Positions 51,819 to 62,900 of a stretch of 64,000 nt of DNA are shown here, one piece after another. The position numbers and the translations under genes were made by a program. The stretch is from the NCBI RefSeq assembly GCF_018336975.1, contig NZ_CP025572.1:1707910-1771909 (forward strand), read 5' to 3'. Positions within the stretch are counted from its first letter, which is position 1, and the number at the start of each line of letters is the position of its first letter. The notes beneath the pieces were generated by a model. The model was not told the origin of the DNA and did not search any database. It worked only from the letters and a program-made list of their open reading frames with translations. The stretch is from Marinomonas sp. CT5 (GTDB lineage Bacteria; Pseudomonadota; Gammaproteobacteria; Pseudomonadales; Marinomonadaceae).

Positions 51819-53471
51819 TTACCCACCAACCACATTCACAAGTAGCGTGACTTTATCGCCAGGTTGCACGTATTTTTTACTGCCGACTTTAGGGTTCCAA
51901 TCACGAATGTCATTGACAGAAACCTTAAACTTATTGGCAACAACCGCTAAAGAATCTCCCGATCGAATAGTGTAAATGACTTTTTTCATTACACTGCGGG
52001 TTGTCTTTTCTGATTTTTTAGGTTCTAGCCAAACAACTAATTTTTTTCCTGGCATAAGCGGATCGGCAAGGCCCATATTGTTCCATCGGGCTAAGGTTTT
52101 GCTATCTGTACCATATTTATTGGATATCAGCCATAAACTATCACCAGGGTTAACTGTATAGTTTATTTTTATACGGTTACGGTTCGGCGCACGAGACTGT
52201 TTCGCAAGTAGTCGCTGATGAGAGCTGAGTGTGTAACTTTCTATATCATTCCCTGCGACTGGGATCATTAGCTCCTGTCCAACACGAATCATGGTAGAAG
52301 AAATTTTGTTAACGTTTTGCAGTACGTTAACGGTTGTATTGTGATGCTTAGCGACCAACAGAAGGTTGTCACCAGCTTTAACAGTGTAGCGAACCCAGGT
52401 GACTCGGTCTTTACTTGGGATCTCGGCTAACTTCGTTCTAAATTGCTTGGCCTTGGAAACGGGCATAAGAAGGCGATGTGGTCCTTCTGGCGAGGTGGCC
52501 CATTGATTAAAACCAGGGTTGAGTAAATACACTTCATCAATACTTACGTCTGCCATATCCGCTGCCTGAGCTAAATCAAGTTGACCGCCAATATTGACGA
52601 CATCAAAATATGGTTTGTTTGGGATAAAGTACGTTGAATAATTATATTTTTCTGGGTTTTTAATGATTTTTGCTAACGCGATGAGTTTTGGTACATACGC
52701 ACGGGTTTCTCTTGGTAGGTCTAAAGACCAAAAATCAGTAGGTTTCCCAAGTTTCCGGTTCTTTCTGATGGCTCTTAATACAGTGCCTTCTCCCGAATTA
52801 TAGGAAGCAAGGGCATGAAGCCAATCACCTTTGAACATTTTATGTAGGCGTGTCAAATAAGCGATAGCCGCTTGAGTGGAGCTTATAATGTCGCGGCGAC
52901 CGTCATACCACCAAGTTTGATCTAATCCATACATTTGGCCTGTAGATGGAATGAATTGCCAGGGGCCAGAAGCTCGTCCATGGCTGTAGCCAAAGGGATC
53001 AAAACCGCTTTCTACAATTGGAAGAAGCGCGATTTCAGTCGGAATTCCTGCTTTCTCTAACTCGCTGACGATATAATAAAGGTAACGCTCACCACGCTTT
53101 GACACTCTATCTAAATAAGATGGGTGAGAGCTAAACCAACGAAGTTGTGAAGAGAGTCGAGGGCGGTCTATATCTAAATTAAGCTGATAGCCTGCACGAA
53201 TTCGTTCCCATATATCTTTAGGCGGTCTAGGCTTGCTAATTGCGATAACAGGTTCTGTTGTTTTGTCATCTTCTACTTCTTCTGCAGAAGAATCGACAGG
53301 AGGGACAGTATCAATAAAGCCAAGTTGTTCCGTATCGGCTTCTACGATATCGGTATCGTCTGATGATTCAACTAGATCACTGGACGTGTTCTGCCTTTCT
53401 ATTTTTGAGGCGGTTTGACATGCACTAAGCACTAGGCTTAAAAGGCAAATCCATAAAAATTTATATATCAT
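51819..53471 (-). CDS. mltD: Membrane-bound lytic murein transglycosylase D
   Basis: Cleaves peptidoglycan between MurNAc and GlcNAc. From the ATG at 53471 the 550-residue lipoprotein has a signal with lipobox LVLSAC (Cys18), an acidic linker, a lytic transglycosylase domain (about 120-270) with the catalytic Glu in LLPIVESGFDP followed by GRASGPWQFIPSTGQMYGL, and three LysM repeats at about 391-432, 443-487 and 500-547 (YTVKAGDNL, YTVNPGDSLWLIS, YTIRSGDSLAVVA). A GTG at 53480 would add three residues. Divergent from nothing close; gloB lies upstream in the same direction. Confidence 0.94.
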   Translation of the reverse strand: MIYKFLWICLLSLVLSACQTASKIERQNTSSDLVESSDDTDIVEADTEQLGFIDTVPPVDSSAEEVEDDKTTEPVIAISKPRPPKDIWERIRAGYQLNLDIDRPRLSSQLRWFSSHPSYLDRVSKRGERYLYYIVSELEKAGIPTEIALLPIVESGFDPFGYSHGRASGPWQFIPSTGQMYGLDQTWWYDGRRDIISSTQAAIAYLTRLHKMFKGDWLHALASYNSGEGTVLRAIRKNRKLGKPTDFWSLDLPRETRAYVPKLIALAKIIKNPEKYNYSTYFIPNKPYFDVVNIGGQLDLAQAADMADVSIDEVYLLNPGFNQWATSPEGPHRLLMPVSKAKQFRTKLAEIPSKDRVTWVRYTVKAGDNLLLVAKHHNTTVNVLQNVNKISSTMIRVGQELMIPVAGNDIESYTLSSHQRLLAKQSRAPNRNRIKINYTVNPGDSLWLISNKYGTDSKTLARWNNMGLADPLMPGKKLVVWLEPKKSEKTTRSVMKKVIYTIRSGDSLAVVANKFKVSVNDIRDWNPKVGSKKYVQPGDKVTLLVNVVGG

Positions 53472-53525
53472 GTAGGTCACAAATTTGAGTAAAGTTTCGC
53501 CATTTTAAAGGTGTGGAGGAAGAGG

Positions 53526-54299
53526 TCAACTAAAACTGTCTTTTGCTCGACGAACTTGGCTGAAAGAATCGATAGGATTTTTCGCCGGTTTTTCGTTAAG
53601 TTGTTGTGCTGCTTGAATTTTAAGAGGCTCAATATGGCTTCGTAAAAAGGGATTGGTTTTTTTCTCTAAATTTAATTTAGTTGGCAATGTAGGGAGGTTT
53701 TTTGATCTTAGTTCTTGGCATTCTAGATTGCTATTCACCAGAGAAAGGTTGTCGGGCTCTAGGGAAAGTGCAAATCGGTAATTGGCTAAGGTGTACTCGT
53801 GAGTACCATAGATGAGAGTGTGGTCAGGTAAATCAGATATCTTTTGCATTGCCTCCAGCATTTGCTCTGGCGTTCCTTCCATTATGCGTCCGCAACCTCC
53901 TTTGAATAAGGTATCGCCTGAAAATAAAATGGGTTCATCCTGCTCTGAAAAATAACACAAATGATCAAGTGTGTGTCCAGGTGTGGCGAGAACATTAAAA
54001 TTTCGGGAAAAAACCTTTACTAGATCTTTGTCTTCAACACTATGGGTGACCAGCTCAGTAAGGTGCTTTGGACCATATACGTGGCAATTTGTGTGTTGTT
54101 TTAATTCAGCAACGCCACCAGTATGATCTTTATGGTGGTGAGTAATTAAGATGCCTACTAATTTTTTCTCATGTTTATGGCAGTAATCTAACACTACATT
54201 GGCCATGCCTGGGTCGACGGCCCAAATGCTTGAACTATCTTTATCTTGGATTATCCAGATATAATTGTCATCGAAGGCGGGAAGCGGAAAGATAGTCAT
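53526..54299 (-). CDS. gloB: Hydroxyacylglutathione hydrolase (glyoxalase II)
   Basis: Hydrolyses S-lactoylglutathione to lactate and glutathione, the second glyoxalase step. The 257-residue metallo-beta-lactamase fold protein has the two-metal motif ITHHHKDHTGG near 53-63, further ligands in ATPGHTLDHLCYFSE near 110 and FSGDTLFKGGCGR near 133, and the GloB-specific C-terminus NPFLRSHIEPL then IDSFSQVRRAKDSF. It diverges from the yafS-rnhA-dnaQ genes, the arrangement conserved in gammaproteobacteria. Confidence 0.95.
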   Translation of the reverse strand: MTIFPLPAFDDNYIWIIQDKDSSSIWAVDPGMANVVLDYCHKHEKKLVGILITHHHKDHTGGVAELKQHTNCHVYGPKHLTELVTHSVEDKDLVKVFSRNFNVLATPGHTLDHLCYFSEQDEPILFSGDTLFKGGCGRIMEGTPEQMLEAMQKISDLPDHTLIYGTHEYTLANYRFALSLEPDNLSLVNSNLECQELRSKNLPTLPTKLNLEKKTNPFLRSHIEPLKIQAAQQLNEKPAKNPIDSFSQVRRAKDSFS

Positions 54300-54393
54300 A
54301 AGTTGTCTACTGTTAATAGGTTGTTGTGTTTCCTATGGCGTGCCAAAAATAATTCAGATAACGCCATACCGTTTTAAATAGAGAATTCATTGT

Positions 54394-55134
54394 ATGTTGG
54401 ATGATCAATCAAGACAATTTTTTCAAAATTGGTATAAAAGTAACTTAGGTAAAAGCTTGTTACAATTGGAGCTTACTGAAATCGCTTCCGAGCTTGATTC
54501 TGCTGTGGGTTACTATTTAGTGAGTCAGTCTCCTTTAAAAGATTTTTCGCTTAAAAATCACAGGTTACGTGAAAGTATCTTAATCGCACCTGAGCTGGAG
54601 TTTGGAGCGCCTAGTTCAACAGTGGTAGCCAGAGCAAGTGAATTGCCATTTGAAGCTGATGGTATCGATGTACATGTTTTTCATCACACCCTAGATATTT
54701 CTGCAACGCCTCATGATGATCTAAGGGAGGCGGCAAGGACTTTATTGCCAAGTGGTAAGTTGGTTATTGTCGGCTTTAATCCTTGGAGTTTATGGGGGTG
54801 TCGGCGTATATTTTCCAAGAAAGTGAAAGCGCCTTGGTGCGGACACTTTATTGCTCATCAGCGTCTAGAAGACTGGTTAAAGGTGGCAGGCCTCACTTTA
54901 GAAAGTAAGCGTTTTATACATTATGAACCCCCTATACAGAGTAGTAAGTGGCGTTATCGCTTTGCTTGGCTAGATAAAATTTTGAAACCGTTAAAACTGC
55001 CTTTTAGTGGTGTATATGTGATGACGGCAACAAAACAAGTAAGGCGTTGTATTCCTATCAAACCTCGTTGGTCAGGCGCTCGGGTTCGAGTGCCTCCTTT
55101 AACAAAACCGACAGCAAAAGAGATGAAAGAGTGA
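54394..55134 (+). CDS. YafS-like SAM-dependent methyltransferase
   Basis: A 246-residue class I methyltransferase-like protein. The C-terminal catalytic part shows [20 protein letters not shown] near 90-109, the acceptor-side pattern [19 protein letters not shown] near 120 and [11 protein letters not shown] near 170. The N-terminal SAM-binding glycine motif is poorly preserved, since the region is short. Location between gloB and rnhA matches yafS of E. coli. Its stop overlaps the rnhA start. The substrate is unknown. Confidence 0.85.
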   Translation: MLDDQSRQFFQNWYKSNLGKSLLQLELTEIASELDSAVGYYLVSQSPLKDFSLKNHRLRESILIAPELEFGAPSSTVVARASELPFEADGIDVHVFHHTLDISATPHDDLREAARTLLPSGKLVIVGFNPWSLWGCRRIFSKKVKAPWCGHFIAHQRLEDWLKVAGLTLESKRFIHYEPPIQSSKWRYRFAWLDKILKPLKLPFSGVYVMTATKQVRRCIPIKPRWSGARVRVPPLTKPTAKEMKE

Positions 55135-55574
55135 AAAAGGTAATAATGTACACAGATGGCGCATGTAAAGGCAATCCAGGTATTGGTGGTTGGGGGGCTT
55201 GGTTAACTTTTGGTGAGCACGAAAAACGACTTTGTGGCGGTGAGCATAATACAACAAATAATCGGATGGAGTTAATGGGGGCCATTGAGGGTTTACGTGC
55301 CTTGAAAGAAAAATGCGCCGTAACGCTTTATACTGACTCTTCTTATGTGCAGAAAGGCATTACAGAATGGCTAGCTGGCTGGAAGCGTAAAGGTTGGGTG
55401 ACCGCTTCAAAGCAGCCAGTCAAAAACAAAGATCTTTGGCAAGCTTTAGATGAGCAGTGTTTACATCATGAAGTAACTTGGAAGTGGGTAAAGGGTCACG
55501 CAGGAATAGAAGGTAATGAAATTGCGGATCAGCTTGCTAATCTTGGCATTGAAGAGTTGAGGGCGACATCATGA
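55131..55574 (+). CDS. rnhA: Ribonuclease HI
   Basis: Cuts RNA in RNA-DNA hybrids. The 147-residue enzyme starts [20 protein letters not shown] and has all four carboxylates: Asp in [11 protein letters not shown], Glu in [12 protein letters not shown], Asp in [12 protein letters not shown] and Asp in GNEIADQLA. The GTG at 55131 is chosen because family members begin two or three residues before the first strand; it overlaps the methyltransferase stop (GTGA). A longer frame from 55047 only mirrors the upstream gene. Overlaps dnaQ by 4 bp. Confidence 0.95.
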   Translation: MKKVIMYTDGACKGNPGIGGWGAWLTFGEHEKRLCGGEHNTTNNRMELMGAIEGLRALKEKCAVTLYTDSSYVQKGITEWLAGWKRKGWVTASKQPVKNKDLWQALDEQCLHHEVTWKWVKGHAGIEGNEIADQLANLGIEELRATS

Positions 55575-56284
55575 GACAGGTGGTATTGGATACAGAGACT
55601 ACAGGTATCGATCCTAAGCAAGGTCATAGAATTATTGAGATTGGTTGTGTTGAAATGATCGGTCGTAAGTTAACGAACCGCCATTTCCATGTTTACATTA
55701 ATCCAGGTCGCGAGGTGGAAGAAGAAGCATTTCGTGTTCATGGTATTAGTAATGAATTTCTCGCCGATAAACCACGTTTTCACGAAATTGCTCAAGAGTT
55801 TTTTGACTTCATTAAAGGGGCTGAGCTCATTATTCATAATGCGCCGTTTGATGTTGGTTTTATGGATCATGAGTTTTCCCTTGTTGGAGGCTATCCGAAA
55901 ACAGCAGAAGTGTGCGGCATTTTTGATAGTTTGGTTTATGCCCGTAAAAAGCACCCTGGACAAAAAAATAACCTTGATATTCTTTGCCGTCGTTATGGTA
56001 TTGATAATTCGCACCGTGAATTGCATGGGGCGTTATTAGACTCGGAAATTCTGGCTGATGTGTATTTGCTAATGACTGGCGGGCAAACCAGCCTAGGCTT
56101 GGCAAATAACTCGGATTCGGATTCTAAAGGAGAGGGTGAAGTAGAAGCCATTCGCCGATTTTCCGCAGATCGACCTGCTCTGAAAGTTATTAAAGCAAGT
56201 GAAAGTGAGCTGAAGTTACACGAAGAGCGTTTGGATTTGATAGATAAAAAGTCTGGTCAGTCGCTTTGGCGGATACAGCACTAA
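55571..56284 (+). CDS. dnaQ: DNA polymerase III epsilon subunit (proofreading exonuclease)
   Basis: A 237-residue 3'-5' exonuclease. Exo I is [12 protein letters not shown] near 3-14 (catalytic Asp and Glu), Exo [17 protein letters not shown] near 89-103, and Exo [18 protein letters not shown] near 153-167. After the exonuclease domain, QTSLGL near 173 resembles the clamp-binding motif of DnaQ, and the C-terminus should bind the polymerase subunit. Follows rnhA with a 4-bp overlap, the conserved order. Confidence 0.96.
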   Translation: MRQVVLDTETTGIDPKQGHRIIEIGCVEMIGRKLTNRHFHVYINPGREVEEEAFRVHGISNEFLADKPRFHEIAQEFFDFIKGAELIIHNAPFDVGFMDHEFSLVGGYPKTAEVCGIFDSLVYARKKHPGQKNNLDILCRRYGIDNSHRELHGALLDSEILADVYLLMTGGQTSLGLANNSDSDSKGEGEVEAIRRFSADRPALKVIKASESELKLHEERLDLIDKKSGQSLWRIQH

Positions 56285-56313
56285 TTATTAAGAATATTTA
56301 TATATCGAATAAT

Positions 56314-56347
56314 GAAAGACGCCCTCTTAAACGAGGGCGTCTTTTTT
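56314..56347. terminator. Terminator between dnaQ and nhaB
   Basis: GAAAGACGCCCTC (56314-56326) pairs with GAGGGCGTCTTTT (56333-56345) across a 6-nt loop, followed by more T. Convergent genes lie on both sides. Confidence 0.93.
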
Positions 56348-56357
56348 AGCTTTTGAT

Positions 56358-57860
56358 TTAGAGTAAATACGCAACGCTAAGTCCACCAACAACGCTGAGT
56401 ACAATGGTATAAGGCAATGCCATCCATACCATTTTTCCATAAGAAAGCCTTAATAATGGTGCAATTGCTGAGGTCAACAAAAACAGAAAGGCTGCTTGTC
56501 CATTTGGCGTAGCTACACTTGGAAGGTTTGTGCCTGTATTGATTGCGACAGCCAAAGTGTTGAAGTGCTCTTGAGAAATTGCACCAGCATCGAGGGCTGC
56601 TTTTACTTCACTAATGTAAACGGTTGCCACAAAAACGTTATCACTGATCGCAGATAAAATGCCATTGGCAATAAAAAACATAATCGGCTGAGCGTGTGGC
56701 GGCATATGTAAAACAAAGTCAATAATAGGCTGAAACAAATGTTGCTCATGTATTACTGAAACGATAGTGAAAAACACGACTAAAAGAGCGGTAAATGGTA
56801 GCGCCTCCTCAAATGCATGGCCAATTTGGTGTTCTTCTGTAATGCCATTAAAAGCAGTGAGTAATACAATGACCATTAAGCCCACTAAGCCAACTTCAGC
56901 GACATGGAAAGCTAATGAAAGAATCAGTACTACGGCAACGATGCCTTGTACTATGAGTTGTGCCTTATGCTTACTTGTGCTTTTGTTGGATTCTTCCTTT
57001 TCGAAGTTTTTCAGAATGTTGCGTACATTTTCCGGTAGCTCTGCACCGTAATCAAACAATCTTGTTTTTTCTAAAATAATCACAGTCAAGAGACCACAGG
57101 CGAGTACTGGCATTGATACTGGGGCAACACGGATAAAGAACTCAATGAAGTCCCAGTCAGCTACTTTGGCGATCAGAAGATTTTGTGGTTCACCGACTAA
57201 GGTAGCAACACCGCCTAATGCTGTCCCAATGGCGCCATGCATCAATAAGCTGCGCAAAAAAGCACGGAATGCAGCAAGATCGATTTGGTTAATAGGAAGA
57301 ATTTGATCGTCGTTACTGTGATTGTAATTGCCACTAGATGGCTGGTCGGAGGCGACTTTGTGATAAACCGAATAAAACCCAACACTCACACTAATCAAAA
57401 CTGCAGTTACGGTTAATGCATCTAAAAAGGCTGAGAGTATTGCGGCAGTAAAACTAAAAACTAACGAGATAATTGTTTTTGATCGAATATTGACCAGTAA
57501 TTTATTGAAAATAAAAAGCAACATACTTTGCATAAAGTAAATGCCGGCGACCATGAACATGAGCAAAAGAATAACATCGAAATTTTTTATAACTTCATGA
57601 TAAACACCATCTGAGGTTGTTAAGCCTAATAAAATCGCTTCTATTGCAATCAATCCCCCAGGTTGTAATGGGTAGCATTTTAGCGCCATAGCAAGGGTGA
57701 AAATAAATTCGATGATGAAGAACCAACCTGTAATGAAAGGGCCTAAAGTGATTACGGCAATAGGGTTGATGATTAAAAAAGCGATCACGGCTTGCTTGTA
57801 CCATAGGGGAGAGGCCCCTAAAAAGTTGTTGCCAAGCGCATGTGACAAAGTTGTCTTCAT
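56358..57860 (-). CDS. nhaB: Na+/H+ antiporter NhaB
   Basis: Exports sodium in exchange for protons at the inner membrane. The 500-residue protein has about twelve hydrophobic segments and near-complete family blocks: [17 protein letters not shown] near 14, [19 protein letters not shown] near 53, [14 protein letters not shown] and [20 protein letters not shown] near 148. [20 protein letters not shown] near 450 is a conserved ion-path block. AAAGGAGC lies 5 nt before the ATG. Fits a sodium-rich habitat. Single gene. Confidence 0.95.
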   Translation of the reverse strand: MKTTLSHALGNNFLGASPLWYKQAVIAFLIINPIAVITLGPFITGWFFIIEFIFTLAMALKCYPLQPGGLIAIEAILLGLTTSDGVYHEVIKNFDVILLLMFMVAGIYFMQSMLLFIFNKLLVNIRSKTIISLVFSFTAAILSAFLDALTVTAVLISVSVGFYSVYHKVASDQPSSGNYNHSNDDQILPINQIDLAAFRAFLRSLLMHGAIGTALGGVATLVGEPQNLLIAKVADWDFIEFFIRVAPVSMPVLACGLLTVIILEKTRLFDYGAELPENVRNILKNFEKEESNKSTSKHKAQLIVQGIVAVVLILSLAFHVAEVGLVGLMVIVLLTAFNGITEEHQIGHAFEEALPFTALLVVFFTIVSVIHEQHLFQPIIDFVLHMPPHAQPIMFFIANGILSAISDNVFVATVYISEVKAALDAGAISQEHFNTLAVAINTGTNLPSVATPNGQAAFLFLLTSAIAPLLRLSYGKMVWMALPYTIVLSVVGGLSVAYLL

Positions 57861-58036
57861 TTATTGCTCCTTTGGGGAAGGCATTAGCTGTTTTTCAAGA
57901 TATTATTATGTTTTTTAGTGTGTTGATAATAAGGGATAAAGAAAGCAGTATCTATAGTGTTTAATGACTTTTAGATATTGCTATTTTTTTAAATAGCCCC
58001 ACTATCTCAAGAAGTTATAATTAATTAGAGGAATAA

Positions 58037-59080
58037 ATGTTGGAATTTTTAACTGATTATGCAGGTTTTTTGCTGAAGTTGATAAGTGTCGCTTTGGTTA
58101 TTGGCTTTCTTTTGGCTGCTTTATCTAATGGGAAACGTAAGTCTCAGCCTGGTAGTTTGTCTGTGACGAAACTGAACGAAAGTTATGATGCGATGAAAGC
58201 TCAGTTGGATAATCAGCTGTTAGATAAAAAAGACCTTAAAAACTTGGCGAAAGAAAAAAAGAAAAAAGAAAAACTCGAAAAGAAAGCGCTGAAAAAAGCG
58301 CCTAAAGAAGCTGAGGAAGTGGCTAAAAAGCGTCTTTATGTGTTGGATTTTGAGGGTGACATTAAAGCCTCTGCAGTAGCGACCATGCGTGAGGAAATTA
58401 CCGCTGTCCTGAGTGTTGCTAAGCCACAAGATGAAGTAGTTGTTCGCTTGGAGAGTGGTGGCGGTGTCGTGCATGGCTATGGGTTGGCGGCTTCTCAATT
58501 GCAGCGTATTCGGGAAGCAAATATACCTTTAACTATTTGTGTTGATAAAGTGGCTGCTAGTGGCGGTTACATGATGGCGTGTGTGGCAGATAAAATTATT
58601 GCAGCACCATTTGCTATTCTCGGCTCAATTGGAGTGGTGGCACAAATACCTAACGTGCATAGATTGTTGGATAAGAGTTTGATTGATGTTGAGTTGCATA
58701 CTGCAGGACGATACAAGCGAACTCTCACTATGCTGGGTGAGAATACAGATGAAGGGCGTGAAAAGTTTAAGCAGGATCTAGAAGACACTCATGGACTGTT
58801 TAAGCGGTTTGTTTCAAGTCAGCGTCCACAGTTAGATATCGAGGAGATTGCTACAGGAGATACTTGGTATGGTTCCGAAGCAATTGAGAATAAGTTGATC
58901 GATGTTGTGATGACCAGTGATGCTTATTTGGTTTCAAATTACGAAAACGCAGAAGTTATTCAGATAGCTTATAAGCAACCAAAAGGTATGGCTGAGCGTC
59001 TTGGTTTGTCTTTCTTTTCTGCTTTAGAGCAAAAAGCGGTGTCTTGGGTTGGGAAACTTACTCAATCTCGAGGTTATTAA
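58037..59080 (+). CDS. sohB: SohB-type S49 protease
   Basis: A 347-residue inner-membrane protease. One N-terminal membrane segment (about 9-27) is followed by a Lys/Glu-rich linker (about 60-98) and a peptidase S49 domain. The nucleophile Ser is in DKVAASGGYMMACVADKI near 172-189 and the general-base Lys in HTAGRYKRTLTMLGENT near 225. VRLESGGGVVHGYGLAASQL near 137 is the substrate-groove block. GAGGAATAA precedes the ATG. It is likely a periplasm-facing peptidase of the SppA/SohB group. Confidence 0.94.
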   Translation: MLEFLTDYAGFLLKLISVALVIGFLLAALSNGKRKSQPGSLSVTKLNESYDAMKAQLDNQLLDKKDLKNLAKEKKKKEKLEKKALKKAPKEAEEVAKKRLYVLDFEGDIKASAVATMREEITAVLSVAKPQDEVVVRLESGGGVVHGYGLAASQLQRIREANIPLTICVDKVAASGGYMMACVADKIIAAPFAILGSIGVVAQIPNVHRLLDKSLIDVELHTAGRYKRTLTMLGENTDEGREKFKQDLEDTHGLFKRFVSSQRPQLDIEEIATGDTWYGSEAIENKLIDVVMTSDAYLVSNYENAEVIQIAYKQPKGMAERLGLSFFSALEQKAVSWVGKLTQSRGY

Positions 59081-59098
59081 TTAGTAAATTGTCTGTTT

Positions 59099-59136
59099 TA
59101 AAATGGGGGGCTGCTCTTAGTAGCCCCCCATTTTTA
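59099..59136. terminator. Terminator between sohB and csiV
   Basis: AAATGGGGGGCT (59101-59112) pairs perfectly with AGCCCCCCATTT (59122-59133) around a 9-nt loop and is flanked by A and T runs, so it works for both convergent genes. Confidence 0.92.
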
Positions 59137-59137
59137 T

Positions 59138-59923
59138 TTATTGGCCTGAAAGTTCGTTAGTACTTTGTAGCTCGTCGTAGTTTAGGCTTGAACCTGTCTC
59201 CGGAGTGACTGATTGAGCTGCTATTTTTTCTAGAGCATCATCTAGTTCTATTGGTTCAAAATATAGCAATGTTCCGATAATAGGGTGGTCTAAGTAGTTA
59301 ATTTTTTTGCTCGCGGTTTTATTTTTCAGATTAAGTTTTAATACCAAAGCTGGTTCAAACTGTTTAATTTCTGGCTGGTTTTCAGGTTCCAGAGTTGGCC
59401 GTGAAAAAATATTTTCTGGGGCTGAATTGGTATTTGCTGTCTCAGGTTGAGTAAAACTATCAAATAGATAATGTTTATATTCAATGTCAGATTCCAAATA
59501 TCGTCCAAGTTTTATGGCAATGTCACCGGTCAATTCTGGGTAACCGTCTTTTTCTTGAGTGCTGTAAAAGGACTTTTTAATGGTATCTCCTGGGAACTTG
59601 AAAATCAGCGTCCACTCTTGGTTTGCTAAAACTTTTACATGTGTGCCCAGTCTTGCTTCAATGTTCCCGAAAGGGGTTGATGGATCTATATTATTTTCCG
59701 GTTTGGTTGTTAGTTCTTCGGTTGTTGATAGACGAAGCAGATTTTCTGTGGACAGTATGTTTTTATAATCCACTTGCTCTGTTGATTGACCGTCAGGCCA
59801 CTGAAATGTGACAAGATAGCCTTCATAGGCTCTAGCAGTATCCGGATTAATCTCTCCTTCATCAGCCATTGTGTAGGTGCTGAGTAGGGTGAGTGTTGAG
59901 AATATGGCTATTAGGGTTTTCAA
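59138..59923 (-). CDS. csiV: CsiV-family periplasmic protein
   Basis: A 261-residue exported protein with signal peptide MKTLIAIFSTLTLLSTYTMA. The C-terminal part has LVLKLNLKNKTASKKINYLD then HPIIGTLLYFEPIE near 220-234, resembling the YLDHP-type ending of CsiV, a peptidoglycan-binding protein studied in Vibrio as a chitobiose-linked stress sensitivity factor. The central region is acidic and variable. The start is TTG at 59923, overlapping the mfd stop by 4 bp (TTGA). Position next to mfd supports the family call. Confidence 0.8.
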   Translation of the reverse strand: MKTLIAIFSTLTLLSTYTMADEGEINPDTARAYEGYLVTFQWPDGQSTEQVDYKNILSTENLLRLSTTEELTTKPENNIDPSTPFGNIEARLGTHVKVLANQEWTLIFKFPGDTIKKSFYSTQEKDGYPELTGDIAIKLGRYLESDIEYKHYLFDSFTQPETANTNSAPENIFSRPTLEPENQPEIKQFEPALVLKLNLKNKTASKKINYLDHPIIGTLLYFEPIELDDALEKIAAQSVTPETGSSLNYDELQSTNELSGQ

Positions 59924-62900
59924 TGTAATAATTCCAAAGTCATTGTTGTTTGTTGGAAGCGTTCTTCTGCACTGTTCATTGTGGCAAGAAATTTTAAAGT
60001 GTCAGAGCCAGCCAGTTTGTACGTATTTGGTTTTGTTTGAATCAATTTAATCAGCTTCATTGGGTCAACAGGCGTTTTGCTATTGAAAAAGATTTTACCC
60101 TCTTTTGCATTAGCTTCAATTTTATTAATTCCAAGGCTTTCGGCTTTTAGTTTTAATTCTGTCTGACGGAATAGGTTTTTAGTGGCGTCCGGCAGCAGTC
60201 CAAAACGATCAATCATCTCTACTTGCAGGTCTTTCAGTTCTTCGCTGGTGTGGGCGCTGGCAATGCGTTTATACAGAATTAAGCGTGAATGTACATCGCC
60301 TAAATAGTCTTCTGGAATTAAGGCTGGAACACGCAAATTGATATCGGTTTGGGTTGGCGAGGTGATATCGATATCTGGTGACTCACCATTTTTCAGGGAT
60401 TTTACGGCTCTGTCTAGCATATCCATGAATAGGGAGAATCCAACGTGTTCAATGTGACCGCTTTGTCCGTCACCGAGTAATTCACCTGTGCCTCGAATTT
60501 CTAAATCATGGGTAGCTAATGTGAAGCCTGCGCCTAATGTATCGGCTAAAGTAATGGCTTCTAAGCGTTTTTCTGCATCACCTGTGACTTTACGATCATT
60601 AGGAGTGAGCAAATAGGCGTAAGCTTGGTGGTGGGATCGGCCAACACGACCACGCAATTGGTGGAGTTGGGCTAAACCAAATTTATCAGCGCGTTCAATA
60701 ATAATGGTGTTGGCATTGGGTATGTCTATGCCTGTTTCAATAATCGTTGAGCAGACCAGTACATTGGCTCTTTTGTGATAAAAGTCTGACATGACTTGCT
60801 CAAGCTCTCTTTCGCGCATCTGCCCATGACCAACAATGACTCGCGCTTCTGGGATGAGTTCCTCCAGCTCTTCGGCGGCTTTTTGGATGGTTTGTACTTC
60901 ATTGTGTAAGTAATACACTTGGCCGCCACGGTGGAGCTCGCGCAGAATGGCCTCTTTAATTTGGTGCTCATCTTTTTGTTTTACGAAAGTTTTAACAGAT
61001 AGGCGTTTAGCTGGCGGCGTCGCAATAATAGACAGGTCTCGAATACCCGATAAAGACATATTTAAGGTACGAGGGATAGGGGTTGCTGTGAGTGTTAAGA
61101 TATCCACTTCCGCCCGCAAGGCTTTAAATTGTTCTTTTTGTTTAACTCCAAAACGGTGTTCTTCGTCGATGATTACAAGCCCGAGGTTGGCGAATTTAAT
61201 ACCACTTTGAATAAGCTTGTGAGTGCCAACAACTATGTCTGCTTTGCCTGATTCTAAGCGATCAATAGATGTGTTAGATTGCTTTCCTGAACGAAAGCGA
61301 GATAAAAGCTCGACTTCCACTGGCCAATCCGCAAAGCGATCGCAGAAGTTTTCGTAATGTTGTTGAGCGAGGAGGGTTGTTGGCACAAGGACTGCCACCT
61401 GTTTACCGTCTTGAACTGCTAGAAAGGCCGCTCGCATAGCGACTTCTGTTTTGCCGAAGCCGACATCGCCACAGACCAAACGATCCATAGGCTTTTTCGA
61501 TGACATGTCTTTTACGACGGCATCAATGGCCATTTGCTGGTCTGGTGTTTCTTCAAACGGAAAGCCTGCCGCAAATAGCTCGTATTGATCATCGGGTTTA
61601 GCAAAGGCATAACCAACGCGAGCTTCGCGTTGAGCATAGATTTCAAGCAGTTCTGCGGCTGTGTCACGGGCTTTTTCTGCGGCTTTTTGTTTTGCGGTGC
61701 TCCATTTGTCAGTGCCCAGTTTATGAAGAGGGGCTGTGTCCTCGTCGGCGCCTGTATAGCGAGAAATTAATTGTAATGATGAAACTGGAACATACAGTTT
61801 GGCGTCATTGGCGTAGCCAAGAGTTAGTAGTTCTGTTTCTTGTCCATCTATCTCTAAATTGGTAAGTCCCAAGTACCGACCCACTCCATGATCTATGTGA
61901 ACAACGGGGGCGTTTAAGCGTAACTCAGTGAGGTTACGAATAATGGCATCTTCATTAATGTTGTTTTGTTTGTTTCGACGGCGGTGCTGAGAAACCCGTT
62001 CGCCTAATATTTCACTCTCAGGAATAAGAGCTAATTCATCATTAATAATGAAGCCGCGACTAATGTTGCCCTCTGTAATAGCGAGTGATTTTGTTGATTT
62101 GGTAAAGGCTTCCCAGCTATCTACTTGCTTGGGTTTTATATTGTGTTTTTTGAGTAGTTCAAGTAATGCTTCTCGCCGTCCTGCGGATTCCGCCACAATT
62201 AATACTCTAGTCGTTGTGTCTGCTAGAAATGTTTGTAGTTTTTCAAGTGGTTGAGCGGCTTTTGAATCGATTTTGACATTTTTGGGCGCTTGATAATTAA
62301 GATGCTCTCCAGCGGAAGAAAAAATTATGTTTGTATAATGATTGAGCTTGGCAAAAATTTCGTCTTCTCTTAAGCAGATTTCGTCTGGTTTAAGTATTGG
62401 TCTTTCAATGTTGTAACTCAGCGATTCGTGGCGGCTGCGGAAATCTAGTTGAATGCTCGCAAATTGCTCATTAAAATTATCGGATCTGATGATTAGTGTA
62501 TTGTCTGGCAGGTAGTCAAATACACTGGCTGTTTGTTCGAAAAATAAAGGTAGATAATATTCAATGCCAGCTGGGATGATTCCGCTAGAAATATCTTGGT
62601 AGATAGGACTGGAAAGTGGGTTAGTCTCAAAGCGCTCTCGAAAGGCTTGGCGGAATTGTTGAATGCCTTGTGCTGTGGTGGGGAATTCTTTTGCTGGCAG
62701 CATTTTTATTTCTGGCACTTTATTAATGCTGCGCTGAGTTTCAGAGTCAAACCAGCGAATCGAATCAATTTCATTATCAAACCAATCAATTCTAATTGGG
62801 TTTTCGGCCCCCATAGGGTAAACATCCATTAGAGCGCCGCGAATCGCATATTCACCATGTTCATGAACATTCTCCACATTTAAATAGCCTGCATTTGTTA

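Noticed and set aside
55047..55130. Extended N-terminus for RNase HI
   Set aside because: The added 28 residues are the methyltransferase gene read in another frame; RnhA proteins start at the GTG 55131 position.
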